The notes under the pieces: model-generated
The model's database searches: none
What the model saw: the letters and a program-made list of their open reading frames with translations, nothing else
What the model was told of the DNA's origin: nothing
Virus record (IMG/VR): IMGVR_UViG_3300042332_000818
Location: 1-64,000 of that record
Length of the DNA stretch: 64,000 bases
Direction: 5' to 3' (one strand)
DNA from: a virus
Part shown: piece after piece, positions 43,068-54,100 of the stretch
Layout: each line of letters begins with the position of its first letter
How positions within the stretch are numbered: the stretch's first letter is position 1
Program-made: the position numbers and the translations under genes

Positions 43068-45310
43068 TGAAAAGAAAAGTAAGAATCAAGAGCTTGCCGA
43101 AAGGGTATCACATGATGCCTGATGGTACTGTTATGAAAGACAGTGCTCACATGGCAGAAGGTGGATCAGTTAATAAAAGTCTTTCACCTGTTTCTAGAGG
43201 TATGGCAAATCTTGAAGCTGAAAAGGGTGAGATTGCTATGACTGATCTTGGCAGCACCGGTCAGATGGGTTTATATGAGATTGGTGGTCAGCGTCATTCT
43301 AATGGTGGCACACCTCTTAATCTTGATCCAGGATCTTTTATCTATTCTGATACAAGAAAGATGAAGATTAAGGATCCAGATTTTCTTGCCAAGTATGGAA
43401 AAAGTAATCCTACTACACCTGCCAAGCTTGTAAAGCCTTTTCTTAAGTTAAACGATTTTACTGATTCTTTATACGATCAAAATGCAGATCCTATTCAAAA
43501 GAGAACTGCACAAGCTATGATTGATAAGTATAAGGGTAAAGCCGGTGAGATTGCATTCTATCAAGAAGCAATGAAAGGATTTCCACAAGGTATCCCTGCA
43601 GTAGCTGCTGATTATGCTGAAGGTATTATGGGTGCTCCTATGGCTGCTTATGGTGGTTATATCCCTAAAGCACAAGATGGCAAAGAGTCAAGAAGTGATA
43701 AATTTTCTGCCATTAACCCTACTGTATTAAAAGTAATGCAGCAGCGTGGACTAAAACCTCTAGCTGGTGAGGCAGATTATTCAGATCCTAATAGAATTGA
43801 TTATTCTAGAGTTCAAGATTTTGTTCCCGGATATTCAGGTGTATATGAAGATGCTGAAAAGAATTTTCCTTCTTGGGTAAAACGTATGGAGGGTCTTGGT
43901 TATAATTTTTCTGACTGGAAAGATGCTCAAGGTAATTTTGATTTGAAGTCTTTAAAAAGTAAAGATCCAAGAGTTAAAGCTTACCAAGAATGGTGGAACC
44001 CCAGAGTTGAGCAGTTTATTCAAGAGGATGAGCAAAAAAGAAGTAATGCTGGATATGAGCCTCTTACTGAGCAAGAAAAGAATGATCTGAGAACTTTGAA
44101 ATTTTCAGAGGAGAATGCTGCTAATGCACAACCAGGAAGCAGAATAGATAGTAGACTGGGAACGTATACAACTAATAGATTCCTACCTGAAGGTGAATAT
44201 GAAGTACAACGTGGTACTGTTTACTTTTGTGTAGATGGTCAGGTAATGGGTCAAAGTGTTAGACCTGGTACACAAGCTGAAGCACCAAGTGGAAACGATG
44301 TAAAAGGTCCATTTACTTCTCAAGAAGAAGCTAATCAGGTTTGTTCTAGTAAGTCGGAGACTTCTGATTCTTCTGAATCTCCAACACCTGAACAGGAAAG
44401 AGTACTCAGACCGTTTAAGGCTGATGTTAGAAACCTAGAAGCTCTTAGACGTAATAGAGCTTCTGAAAGAAGGAGATACCCCTGGGCTCCTCAGTTGCCT
44501 TTAGATTTAATGGATGCTGTATATCCTGATGATACCCGTCAGCAACAGCAGATTGCTGGACGTGCTAAAGGTTCAATGGACGCATTAGGTGCATTTGCTG
44601 GACCTTCTAGACAGTTGTCTTCGGCTTCATTAATTTCTGGACAAGCTGCTGAGCAAGCAGCCAATGTTGCATCTACAATGGGTAACCAAATTATAGGTAT
44701 TGGTAATCAAGCTGCACAAGTAAATCAAAGAGTAAAGGCTGATAATGATAGAGCCAATTCACTACTTCGTAAAAGTGTTTATGATGACACTATAAAGACT
44801 GAAGAAGTATTTGATGAAAAGATGAGAAGATATAGAGTAAATGATGCTCTTCTTGCTAATCGTCTAGAAGATAATATGTATCGTGCTGATACATATAACA
44901 AGATGAATCCCTTGTATCAGATTACACCTGCTAAAGGTGAGTACTATAATACCGGAAACATTCAGTTTATGCCGGGTGTGTCTGCTGCAATGTTTGACTA
45001 TGAGAATTATACTCCGCAAAATCAGGGTGCAGAGAATGCTCGTAAAGCTAATTATGAAACTTTCATAAAAGATCCAAATCTTACACCTGAAGATAGAAGT
45101 GAGCTTACTAAACAATATTACTCTAGTTTACTTGGAGGAGGCTCTGGAAGTAGTCAGAGTACTGGAACCCGTTCAAGAAAAAGAAGAGATGATGAATTGG
45201 CTGCTCTTGATCAGTTAAGACAAAGACAACAACTTGCGGAAATGTACGGAGTAGATCCCCGAATTGTAAGCCCTGGTGGATATTATGATCCAAACTCTTT
45301 TGGTATTTAA
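43067..45310 (+). CDS. Internal virion protein candidate, 747 aa
   Basis: The first ~130 residues (KSLPKGYHMMPDGTVMKDSA; VSRGMANLEAEKGEIAMTDL; GGTPLNLDPGSFIYSD) form a conserved block seen in Bacteroidota phage virion proteins. The middle is charged and partly disordered, with Ser/Glu/Pro-rich stretches (~440-465). Residues ~515-620 are helical with repeated Gln/Ala/Asn (a likely coiled coil). The C-terminus is a basic Ser/Gly linker. TAATG overlap with the previous gene indicates one unit. Likely cargo ejected with DNA. Confidence 0.55.
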   Translation: MKRKVRIKSLPKGYHMMPDGTVMKDSAHMAEGGSVNKSLSPVSRGMANLEAEKGEIAMTDLGSTGQMGLYEIGGQRHSNGGTPLNLDPGSFIYSDTRKMKIKDPDFLAKYGKSNPTTPAKLVKPFLKLNDFTDSLYDQNADPIQKRTAQAMIDKYKGKAGEIAFYQEAMKGFPQGIPAVAADYAEGIMGAPMAAYGGYIPKAQDGKESRSDKFSAINPTVLKVMQQRGLKPLAGEADYSDPNRIDYSRVQDFVPGYSGVYEDAEKNFPSWVKRMEGLGYNFSDWKDAQGNFDLKSLKSKDPRVKAYQEWWNPRVEQFIQEDEQKRSNAGYEPLTEQEKNDLRTLKFSEENAANAQPGSRIDSRLGTYTTNRFLPEGEYEVQRGTVYFCVDGQVMGQSVRPGTQAEAPSGNDVKGPFTSQEEANQVCSSKSETSDSSESPTPEQERVLRPFKADVRNLEALRRNRASERRRYPWAPQLPLDLMDAVYPDDTRQQQQIAGRAKGSMDALGAFAGPSRQLSSASLISGQAAEQAANVASTMGNQIIGIGNQAAQVNQRVKADNDRANSLLRKSVYDDTIKTEEVFDEKMRRYRVNDALLANRLEDNMYRADTYNKMNPLYQITPAKGEYYNTGNIQFMPGVSAAMFDYENYTPQNQGAENARKANYETFIKDPNLTPEDRSELTKQYYSSLLGGGSGSSQSTGTRSRKRRDDELAALDQLRQRQQLAEMYGVDPRIVSPGGYYDPNSFGI

Positions 45311-45312
45311 AA

Positions 45313-45355
45313 GTAAGATATAAACCTTTAAGGTTTAAAAACTTACAAGATTTTT
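45313..45355 (+). terminator. Stem-loop with T-tract, probable terminator
   Basis: TAAACC...GGTTTA (45321-45337), with an outer GTAAG/CTTAC stem (45313-45317 with 45342-45346), is followed by AAGATTTTTCC. It starts two bases after a stop codon and immediately precedes a promoter-like element. AT-rich stems make it weaker than the others here. Confidence 0.5.
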
Positions 45356-45357
45356 CC

Positions 45358-45372
45358 GTATCTTTTACTGTA
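45358..45372 (+). promoter_or_regulatory. Promoter-like element GTATCTT-N4-TGTA
   Basis: Lies 14 bases upstream of the start at 45387 and just after the hairpin at 45313. It would drive the internal-protein and polymerase genes. Confidence 0.45.
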
Positions 45373-45386
45373 GATCTACATCAAAT

Positions 45387-48182
45387 ATGGCATCATATAT
45401 AGACAATATTGCACAGAACTCTCAGATTGCGGCAGTACTTCCGTACACGCCGGATTGGGATTTTTTGTCCAGTAGCCAAAAGACTTTAGCGCAAATGCAG
45501 ACTAATGCGTTTGAAAGCTTTTACGATAAGTATTCAACGCTTTTGAAATCTGATTTGTTAAACTCAGAGAATCAGCAGTTTAGAGATAAGTTTATGACAG
45601 AAGCTGACAACAAACTTAAAATTGTTGGCAGCACTGATCTTACTGATCCAAGAAGTCTTAGTAATGCTAATTCAATTTTTGATAGTTTGGTAAACAATCC
45701 TAGATATGTAAAGGATATTATGTTTACTAAAGCAGTTAAAAAGGATTTAGATTATGCAGACAATCTTAGATCTTCATTAGATGAAAATGTAAGATCTCTC
45801 TATAACCCCTACTCTGTACAGGATATAATGTTTAGCGTAGAGGACTTTAAAAATGCTAAGGGTGATGCAATTTTAGGTATCGGCAATCCTCGTTATGTAC
45901 AGAATATAGATCTTTGGTCTCAAGCTGAAAAGTATTTTGAGGATAAAGATTGGAAAAGAACATATGATCAAAGATCTGGAGGATATATTTATACCAGTAA
46001 GAACGGTAAGCTTATAGAGGATGATGTTTATCAGTACCTCTACAATAGATTTTCTGAGGACCCTCTTGTTAAAGACTACCTTAATGTGCAGTCTAGAGTT
46101 GAAAGAAGAAGCTTTATAGAAAACAATCTTGATGCTTTTGGTGGAGATAAGACTAGAGCAGAGATGGCTTATCTTAAAACAAAGTGGAATACTATTTCTG
46201 AACCAATCAGAAAGCAGGTTGTCAAGTATGATGAAGAACTAGCAAAACTTGAATATGGTAATGCTGAAGTTCAAAGAGCTAGACAAAATCAACCCGCAAC
46301 GGGTAATCTTCGTAGACAAAGCGATCAACAGAGTGTTGTAGAATTGTTTAATGAGCTAATGACAAAGAAGGAATCAATGCCTTCTTTGGATCCTGCCATT
46401 AGTGAAGCTCTATCTAGTAACGATTTCTCTAACATTGCTGGTATTATATCAAAAATTGATGATATCAGTTTCAAAGCTAGCATTACTAAAATTGCCGAAG
46501 TATTTTCTAGAAGAGGAGAAGAGCAAAGTATGAAAGCTGATGAGTATGCATTAGCTCAGCACAGAGCAGGTCTTGATGATTGGAAAAATCAGCAACAGGT
46601 TGCAAGACAATTTGATGCTGATTTCCGAATGGCACAGCTTAAAGGTGAGATAGTAATTCCTGGTATGGGTGTATCTCAAACCGGTACTCCAATCTCTTCC
46701 GGTACAGATCCTGTAATGAGTGATAAAAATCCTGAAGATTATCCTAATTATAATTATAAGGAACTTGCTGAGAGAACTACCGATGCTCGTAATGCTGGCT
46801 ATGAGGCAATTAAACAATGGTCTCAACTTACAGGAACACCCGTTAGAAATTCTGCTGGTAAAGTTATTCCTCTTGATGGATTAGATAAACTAACAGAAAA
46901 AGAGTTTCAGTCTTATATATCCAAGGCTGAAGTTGTAAGCAAAAGAGGTACAAGAGATATTGAAGATTCTGATGGTGCAATTAATTTGCGTCAGAAAATT
47001 AGAATTTACAATGAAAAAACTGGTATTGAAAAGGGTCTTCTTAAAATAGAGCAAGAAAATTTGCTAAAGTCAATAGACAAGGCTTCTAATTCTGTTATTA
47101 ATGATGAAGAAGGTAAGCAAGCTTTTGCTTTAATGCGTGAGATTGTAAAGTCAGGAATTGTTAACCCTCAAACTATAAAAGAGAAGTTTGAAGAAAAGTG
47201 GGATGCTGAAAGAGATGCTAAAATAGCTGCTGCCCCACTTATTGGGCCTTGGTTAAGCAGTCCTAAATTCGGAGTATGGGCTGTTACTGAGAGTGGTAGC
47301 GATGCTTGGAATACTTGGTTTGGTGGTACATCTATACTAGATCCAGGTACTTGGGCAGGAAAAGAATATGAAGTTTCTACCTACTATTCTAAAGAGGCAA
47401 AGAGTTTAGCATCTGCTGTGCAAGGTCGTGATACAAGAGTAGGTGGAGAAGAAAGAAAGGGTACCAACTTTGGTATGGCTTCTTCAAAAGGTTCTGCGGT
47501 TAATATTGTTGTTAATCAAGCTAGTCAATCTTTATCTCAAAATCTTGGCTCTGTTGGTTTTGGTACATTGGAGAGTGCTATTGATGGCAGTCTTCCAAAT
47601 CAAGATGCTGCTGAAACAGCTTTTAATACTATTGTTAATGTTTTAAATACAAAAACAACAGGTAACACAAATCCGAGAAACATGCAGGTTGAAGGATTTC
47701 AAGATAATGATGGTAATCAGTTTATTAGAATTATTCCTGATTCTAAAACTGCTGATGAGTTAATGGGGTCCAAAGAAAACCCCGGGCCTTTAAAAGATAG
47801 AGTTACTTCAGATCTGCTTGCTCAAGGTGTTGTTGTTAAACTAGCTCCGGCTGGTGCGCTACCTAAAAGCACTTTTGATTTTAGAACTACTCCAATTGAA
47901 GCGGCTATTAATGTTAACGGTGGAGAGTTAACTATAGGCGGAGGTTATTATGATGGAGGAAAAGTTACTATTACTAGAAATGGTAATGGTTCTTATCAAT
48001 ACTATGGAGAGAAGTATATTTACGATCCAAATGAAGGTGGTTATAGAGAAGTTAATATTTCTAAAGAGATAAATAAATATATTAACGAAAATAATTTTTC
48101 TATTCAACAAGCTAAAGACTGGATAGATACATACTTAAACGCAAATGCTGCAAAAAATATAACATTGGAAAAACAAGACTAA
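45387..48182 (+). CDS. Large internal virion protein candidate, 931 aa
   Basis: Helical, charged protein with Asp/Asn/Lys-rich segments and few Cys. The N-terminal ~300 residues (TPDWDFLSSSQKTLAQMQTN; RSSLDENVRSLYNPYSVQDI) resemble large proteins encoded just before the giant polymerase in crAss-like phages. A Gly/Trp-containing region near residues 610-660 (AAPLIGPWLSSPKFGVWAVT) could be membrane-interacting. It overlaps the giant gene by one base (TAATG), so the two are probably made together, packaged in the head or tail barrel, and ejected. Confidence 0.6.
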   Translation: MASYIDNIAQNSQIAAVLPYTPDWDFLSSSQKTLAQMQTNAFESFYDKYSTLLKSDLLNSENQQFRDKFMTEADNKLKIVGSTDLTDPRSLSNANSIFDSLVNNPRYVKDIMFTKAVKKDLDYADNLRSSLDENVRSLYNPYSVQDIMFSVEDFKNAKGDAILGIGNPRYVQNIDLWSQAEKYFEDKDWKRTYDQRSGGYIYTSKNGKLIEDDVYQYLYNRFSEDPLVKDYLNVQSRVERRSFIENNLDAFGGDKTRAEMAYLKTKWNTISEPIRKQVVKYDEELAKLEYGNAEVQRARQNQPATGNLRRQSDQQSVVELFNELMTKKESMPSLDPAISEALSSNDFSNIAGIISKIDDISFKASITKIAEVFSRRGEEQSMKADEYALAQHRAGLDDWKNQQQVARQFDADFRMAQLKGEIVIPGMGVSQTGTPISSGTDPVMSDKNPEDYPNYNYKELAERTTDARNAGYEAIKQWSQLTGTPVRNSAGKVIPLDGLDKLTEKEFQSYISKAEVVSKRGTRDIEDSDGAINLRQKIRIYNEKTGIEKGLLKIEQENLLKSIDKASNSVINDEEGKQAFALMREIVKSGIVNPQTIKEKFEEKWDAERDAKIAAAPLIGPWLSSPKFGVWAVTESGSDAWNTWFGGTSILDPGTWAGKEYEVSTYYSKEAKSLASAVQGRDTRVGGEERKGTNFGMASSKGSAVNIVVNQASQSLSQNLGSVGFGTLESAIDGSLPNQDAAETAFNTIVNVLNTKTTGNTNPRNMQVEGFQDNDGNQFIRIIPDSKTADELMGSKENPGPLKDRVTSDLLAQGVVVKLAPAGALPKSTFDFRTTPIEAAINVNGGELTIGGGYYDGGKVTITRNGNGSYQYYGEKYIYDPNEGGYREVNISKEINKYINENNFSIQQAKDWIDTYLNANAAKNITLEKQD

Positions 48183-51100
48183 TGGACTTTAATGCAAATC
48201 CCCTGTTTCCAAATACTTCAAATCCAAAAGTTTCAGGAATTAGCCCTGAACTTTTAGCTGATTTTAATAGTGCTTTAGCACAAGCAGCACCTGAGTTTAG
48301 ACCTGAGCCAAATCCGTTGTTTACAAGGTTTCCAAATGAAAACTTTGGATTGTATGAAACGAACTATGAGCGCTATGCTCGTCGTTCAAACTTTGATGAA
48401 TTAGGCTTCTCTCCTTATAGAGACAATGATGCAATCTATAATGCTGAAGCAAACTTTGCAGGAGAGCTTTGGAGAGGTCTTCAGGGTGCTGCAATGTTAA
48501 CCGGCAGCACTGCTTTTGATATGCTGAAAGGTACTGGAGATATTTTAACTCTTGACTTTAAAGGGTTAATGGCTCCAGATATGGGTGCTGCGGCTGAATT
48601 TGAAGATATTAATAGAATCTATGGTTCTACAAAAGGTGGTGCTACAGGATTTATTGCTAATGGTGCAACTCAGCTAGGTTTTATTGGTGGAATGGTTTTG
48701 GGTTCGTTGCCTGAAAGTGCAGCACTTGCCTTTGCTACTGCTGAAGCCGGTGGTGCTGCAGGATTTTTAAACATTGGTCGTAAAATTGGTCAGGGTTTAA
48801 GAATTATTGATAAAGCTGCTGATGCTACTGCTGCAGCAAAAGCAGCACAAGCTGCTAGCGCAACAAGCACTGTACTAAAGAATGCTGAAACGGTTAGAGG
48901 TGCTGGTGCTGTAGCTGATTGGTTGGCTACTACTTCACCACAAATTGCAAAGATTACAGGTAATCCTATTCTGAAGTTTTTTAATCCTTTAGAAAATACT
49001 GTAGGATATATTGATGATGTAGCTAAAGCTGCAAGTGCTGGCACGGCACTACCGTCTATTGGTAAGGGTGTTGGTGCTGTAATGCGTGATGGTCAAATTT
49101 TTAAAGCTGCCGCAGTAGAAGCTAGTCTTGAAGGAGGTTTTGTTGCAAAGAATCTTAGTGATAAAGCTCTAAATGAGTTTTATGAAACTAACGGAAGACT
49201 TCCAAATGAAGAAGAATTAGCTGAGATTAAAGAAAAAGTAACTGAAGCTGGAGCAAGAACAACCGCTTGGAACTTGCCTGTAATTCTTTTTACAGATAAG
49301 CTTCTTTTTGGACCTATGCTTAATAAGCTAGATAAAACAATTTCTAGAGGTATTGGTGCTGACTTACAAGGTCTTGTCAGAAATGCTGATGGTACAGTTG
49401 CAGCGAAACAAGTATTGGGTGCCAGTGCTAGAAAAAGTGTAACACTTGAAGGTAAAGAGTTTTTAAATTCTTTACTTCAGCCTGGAAAATACTTGACTAG
49501 AGGTAGTGCATTCTTAAAGAACGGACTTGGTGAAGGTGCTCAAGAAGTGTTTCAAGAGTATGCTTCTAAAACAATGGAAGATTACTATGGTGATATTCTA
49601 TCTAGTCCTATGGGTATTCCCAAAATGGATGTGATGGGATACCTTAAAGAGAACATTAGTAACACTGGAGCCGATGAAGGGCTAGCGTTTTTGTCAGGAG
49701 CTTTTGTTGGTGGTGTTGCCGGAGGTGCAATGAGTAAAGTTGCAAAAGCAGCTAAGATTAATGCAGGTATCAATACTTTTATAAACCAGACAAATGAATC
49801 TGGAGAGAAGATGTCTTTTAAAGAAAGATATCAGGCATATAAAGCTGAGCAGCAAAAAATAAATAATGAGCTTGCTGATACTATTAATTCTGCAATTCAA
49901 TCACCGGTTGATCTTTTTGAACGCTCTATTAGAACCAATGAGGATACTAAAAAGCTTCTACGTCAAATTCAAATTGGAAACCTTATCCAGGACGAGAAGC
50001 TTGTAAGAGATGCTGCAGAAGAGTTAAGATTTAATAAGATCTACACTGCTCTTGATACGGGAACATTTGATTTGCTTACAGGTAAACTTGCTACTCTTAA
50101 GCAGCTTGATGATGTTGGTATTGTAGAAGCAACCGGATCTGCTAATGCAGAAGAAGCTAGAGCTAGACTTGATAAGACTATACAGAGAGCAAACGAAATT
50201 AAAAACAGATACGATAGCGTTAAGTCTAAGTATCCTAATCCGTTTGATTACTCAATGTATGAATATGCAACTGATGCATACAACCAAGCATACTTGGCAA
50301 ACAAAGGTTATGAGGAAGCGCTTAGAGATTACATCTTTATGGGTGAGACCATTGACAAACTTAAAGAAAGAAATGCTTCTTTAAAGTCTGCATTTGGTTC
50401 TACTTCTATTGCTCCTAAGATTACAAGTCTTGATGTAGATGTAATTACAAACTTGAGCAATCTACGTAAAGAGATGTCTTTACTTTCTGATGAAGTGCTC
50501 GCGGAAGATGCAGCTGTCACACCAGATCAAAAGAAAATTATTGCTAATAAGAAAGCTAGACTAAAAGTTCTCACTGAATACAATGATGCTCTAAATGCTT
50601 TTCATGCTGCCGAGAAAGAAGGTAAGGGTACTAAGCGTAAAGAAGCTAAATTAAAGTCATCTTTTGCTAAAGTAGTTAGTCATCTTAATGAAGTATCTGA
50701 AGTAGAGTCACAATACTCTGAGGATTCTTTTAATGAGCTATTTGCACAGCTTAAAGACTACCAAAGAAACGATATTGATAGTCTTCAACTTGGTGCACGT
50801 GCAGCTACGTTGGGTAACTACAGCACACTTATAGACTATGCTAAAAGGCATAGTGCTGCAATGAATGATGTTTTTGTAAACAAAAGAAAATACATCAAGA
50901 GATCTGTAGATAACTTTATGTCTGCTGTTGCACAGAATCAAAACCTTCACAGTCTAAAAGAAGCGGGCTATGCTATTCCGGAGGAAGAGCTTATGCCATA
51001 CATTGAAGAAGGTAAGATTCCACAAAATCTTATTTCTTTAAAGAATGGTACAACTGTACCAACAACAGATCCTTCTATTGAAGGGGTTCTTGAAACAATA

Positions 51101-54100
51101 CTTAAGCCTTACGCTTTAACTAAAGAAGAAGATGTAAAAGAGCAAGAGATTGCTAAACAACGAGAAGAGGCAAAGGCTCAACCTAAAGCTGCTGATACAG
51201 AAGAAGCAAGAAAGACAGCTGAGGCTATTAAAATAGTTGCTCAAATTTCAGCTGCTGAGATGGATAATCCTCAAGCTTACAGAGCCTTGGTTGCTGAGAC
51301 ACCAGAAGTTGCAGAAGTTCTTGCAGACTTTATGGATGCTGTTGGTGATAATAGAGAAGCGTTTGAGTTTATTGTTACATCTGAAGGTACAGCATTTATG
51401 GCTTTTGTTAAAAAAGCTGTTGACGCTAAGAAGCTTTCTTCATTTGCTAATGATTCTTTGAAGAGATATCTTGGTAGCCAAGCAGCTTTGAATAGTCAAG
51501 TTCTTAATGATGCATTTGATAGTATCATTAAAGGTGAAAAGTATCAAGATCTAGGGGTATTCCTTTCAAAGTTTGTTAAGGTTGCTAAGGTTGAAGGTTT
51601 TGAGAATGAATTAGGTGAGGGTGTTAAACTACTTGCAAGCTATCCAGAACAAGATCTTTATTTAGTTTCGCTAGAAGATTATGAGAATGTTGCAGAGGGA
51701 TCAACTGCTCAGGTTCAATACTGGGTAATTAACTCTCAGCAGGTTCCTAATGAGGTAATTCACGCTAATGATAAGATTTATGTAGATCTTGACGCCGCTA
51801 AAAATGCCTTAGCTGATTTTCTTGAGACAGGATCTGTAAACACAAAGAAGAACAGATTTACTTTTGATGGTAATGTTCTTCGTCCTGGAACAGTAATACT
51901 TAATTCTAACGGTACAAGATATCAAGTTATTGGTGTTGCTAGTACAGATGAGACAGGTAGAGTAAATGCTATTCAAATTCAAAAGCAGAATAGTAAGAAT
52001 CGTCCTGAGACAATTAAAAACTTCAATGGCTACACTGTACAAACAGATATTAAAGTTTCAGAAGACGCATCTAAGCTTAGCCCTACTGCAGAATTTGGTT
52101 ACGTTAAGAGACCGCAATTTGTCACAGGAGAGCACAATGTAAAGCTTTCAGAATACTACAATTCTGTTAGTGAAACGGAGTTTCTTGAAAGTTTGGTGTT
52201 TGAAGTATCCGCACCTATGGGTGGTGAGCTTACTGAAACTAATCTTCAATACGGAGGAAGAGGTGAAAACCCAAGAATAAAGAAGCGTTCTACTGATAGA
52301 GGATCTGTTGCTGTATATGCTGTAGATCTTACAGGTGAACCTTTGCTTCTTGGATATCTTAATGATCCTAGAGAATACATATTCTACTCTGCTGATGGTA
52401 AGAGAATGGAAATCCTTACTAAAGAAATGGTTAACGCTGACCTTTTCTACGGTACACCTAATGCAGATAATGTAATCAGAGCATACAACAATAGTTTAAA
52501 TCTTTACGATTACTTAGTATCTGCACGAGGTTCTAACAACATGGCTAGAATACCGTACTCTGAAGTAAGTCAGTTTGCAACTTTGAGTCTTGCTTCTCCT
52601 GGATATTTATTTGCTGGAGAGGACAAAGTATCTTTTTCAGATCTTAAGTATAAGACTTACGACGGTTCTACTGTTGTAATTGATAGATATCAAGGAGATG
52701 CTCCTATTGTTCTTTCTGGTTCTTTGACATTTGATCAAGTTAAAGAAATTACAAGTGTAGTCAACAGCTCTAAAGCAGTATATGAGAATCTTGGGCGTTA
52801 CGTTCTTGTATCAAAGATTCCTAATGGTAGAGTAATCTTTACTGAACTTAGCGCTAAGCAAATGGAAGCAACCGAAGCTGAGGCTTTGGTTAAAGAGTTA
52901 GTTGCTGCAGCAAGTAATAAAAAGCTAAACAAGAAAGAATTTGGTGATCAGTTTAATAGTAAGTTGTTCTTTGCTTATACCGGAAAGGACACCTTTAATG
53001 ATAGCAATGTTAAGTATAAGGTTACTTTTAATATTGTAGGAACTGAGGATAAGCTTATTGAAGCTTCTTTCTTGCCTTTAAGTGGTTCTGTAAAAGCTGA
53101 ACAAAAGATTCGTTTTGCTCCTACTGCTAAATCACTGGAAGAGTTTATCAATCTCTTTAATATTGCGATTGAGGAAAACAATAAGCAACTTGATAAGAGT
53201 GCTAACCTTAAGTATGTAAAGCTTGATCCTGTAGGTGCTGATAACTTCTATCAGAATATTTCTAAGAATATTACACAAGACGATCTTGCTAATACTAAGA
53301 GTAATGTTACTCATCCGGAGATGATCTCTGTTAATGGTATCAAGATTGTTGATGTGGCAGGTGCTACACCTATGGGTGCAGTAGTTGAAGATATGACCAG
53401 TAAGCCGGCACCAGCTGTAGTACAAGAAGAGCTTCCCGCTATTACAGAACCCGTAACGGACATTTCTGATGTAGAGGCTAAGAAAGCTGATATAGAAAAT
53501 AATGATTTTGTAATTAAAATAAAAAAGATAGGACAGAGCTATGCAGGAGGAAAACAGTTTGTTAATACAAAACAAACAGGAAAAGAATTTTTAGAACAGG
53601 TTAATTATGAAATGTATGGTGAAAAAGTTCAAGCAGAACATTTATTATATTTTAAAGATAAATTTGATGGAGCATTATATGATTTAATTAATAGAGGATA
53701 TAAAGAGCTTACTGGTAAAACTTTTGAAGAGTATGATGCAGAACTAGCTGCTTTAAAACAACAACCTACATCTACTACTCAACCATCTACTAGTGTTAAA
53801 GAGGGAGTAGAAGAAGGTGCTCAGCCTTCCGCAGGTATAGAAACTTTTGTTGACACTCTTTCTGTTTTTAATAACGATATGCTCAAGCAGGACTTGCTTG
53901 TTGCAGAAGCTGAGCTTGAAAGCTACAAGGAAGGATTAGACATTGATCAAACTTTTGATAATCCTGAACTTGACAGATTAGAGAACAGGGTTAATGAGCT
54001 TAAGAAGCAATTAAATATTGCTTACAAGAATGTTGATTCTTACACTCCAGAGACTCAGCAAGAACTTGCAAACTTCCTGGATTGGGTTAAGAACTCTTTG

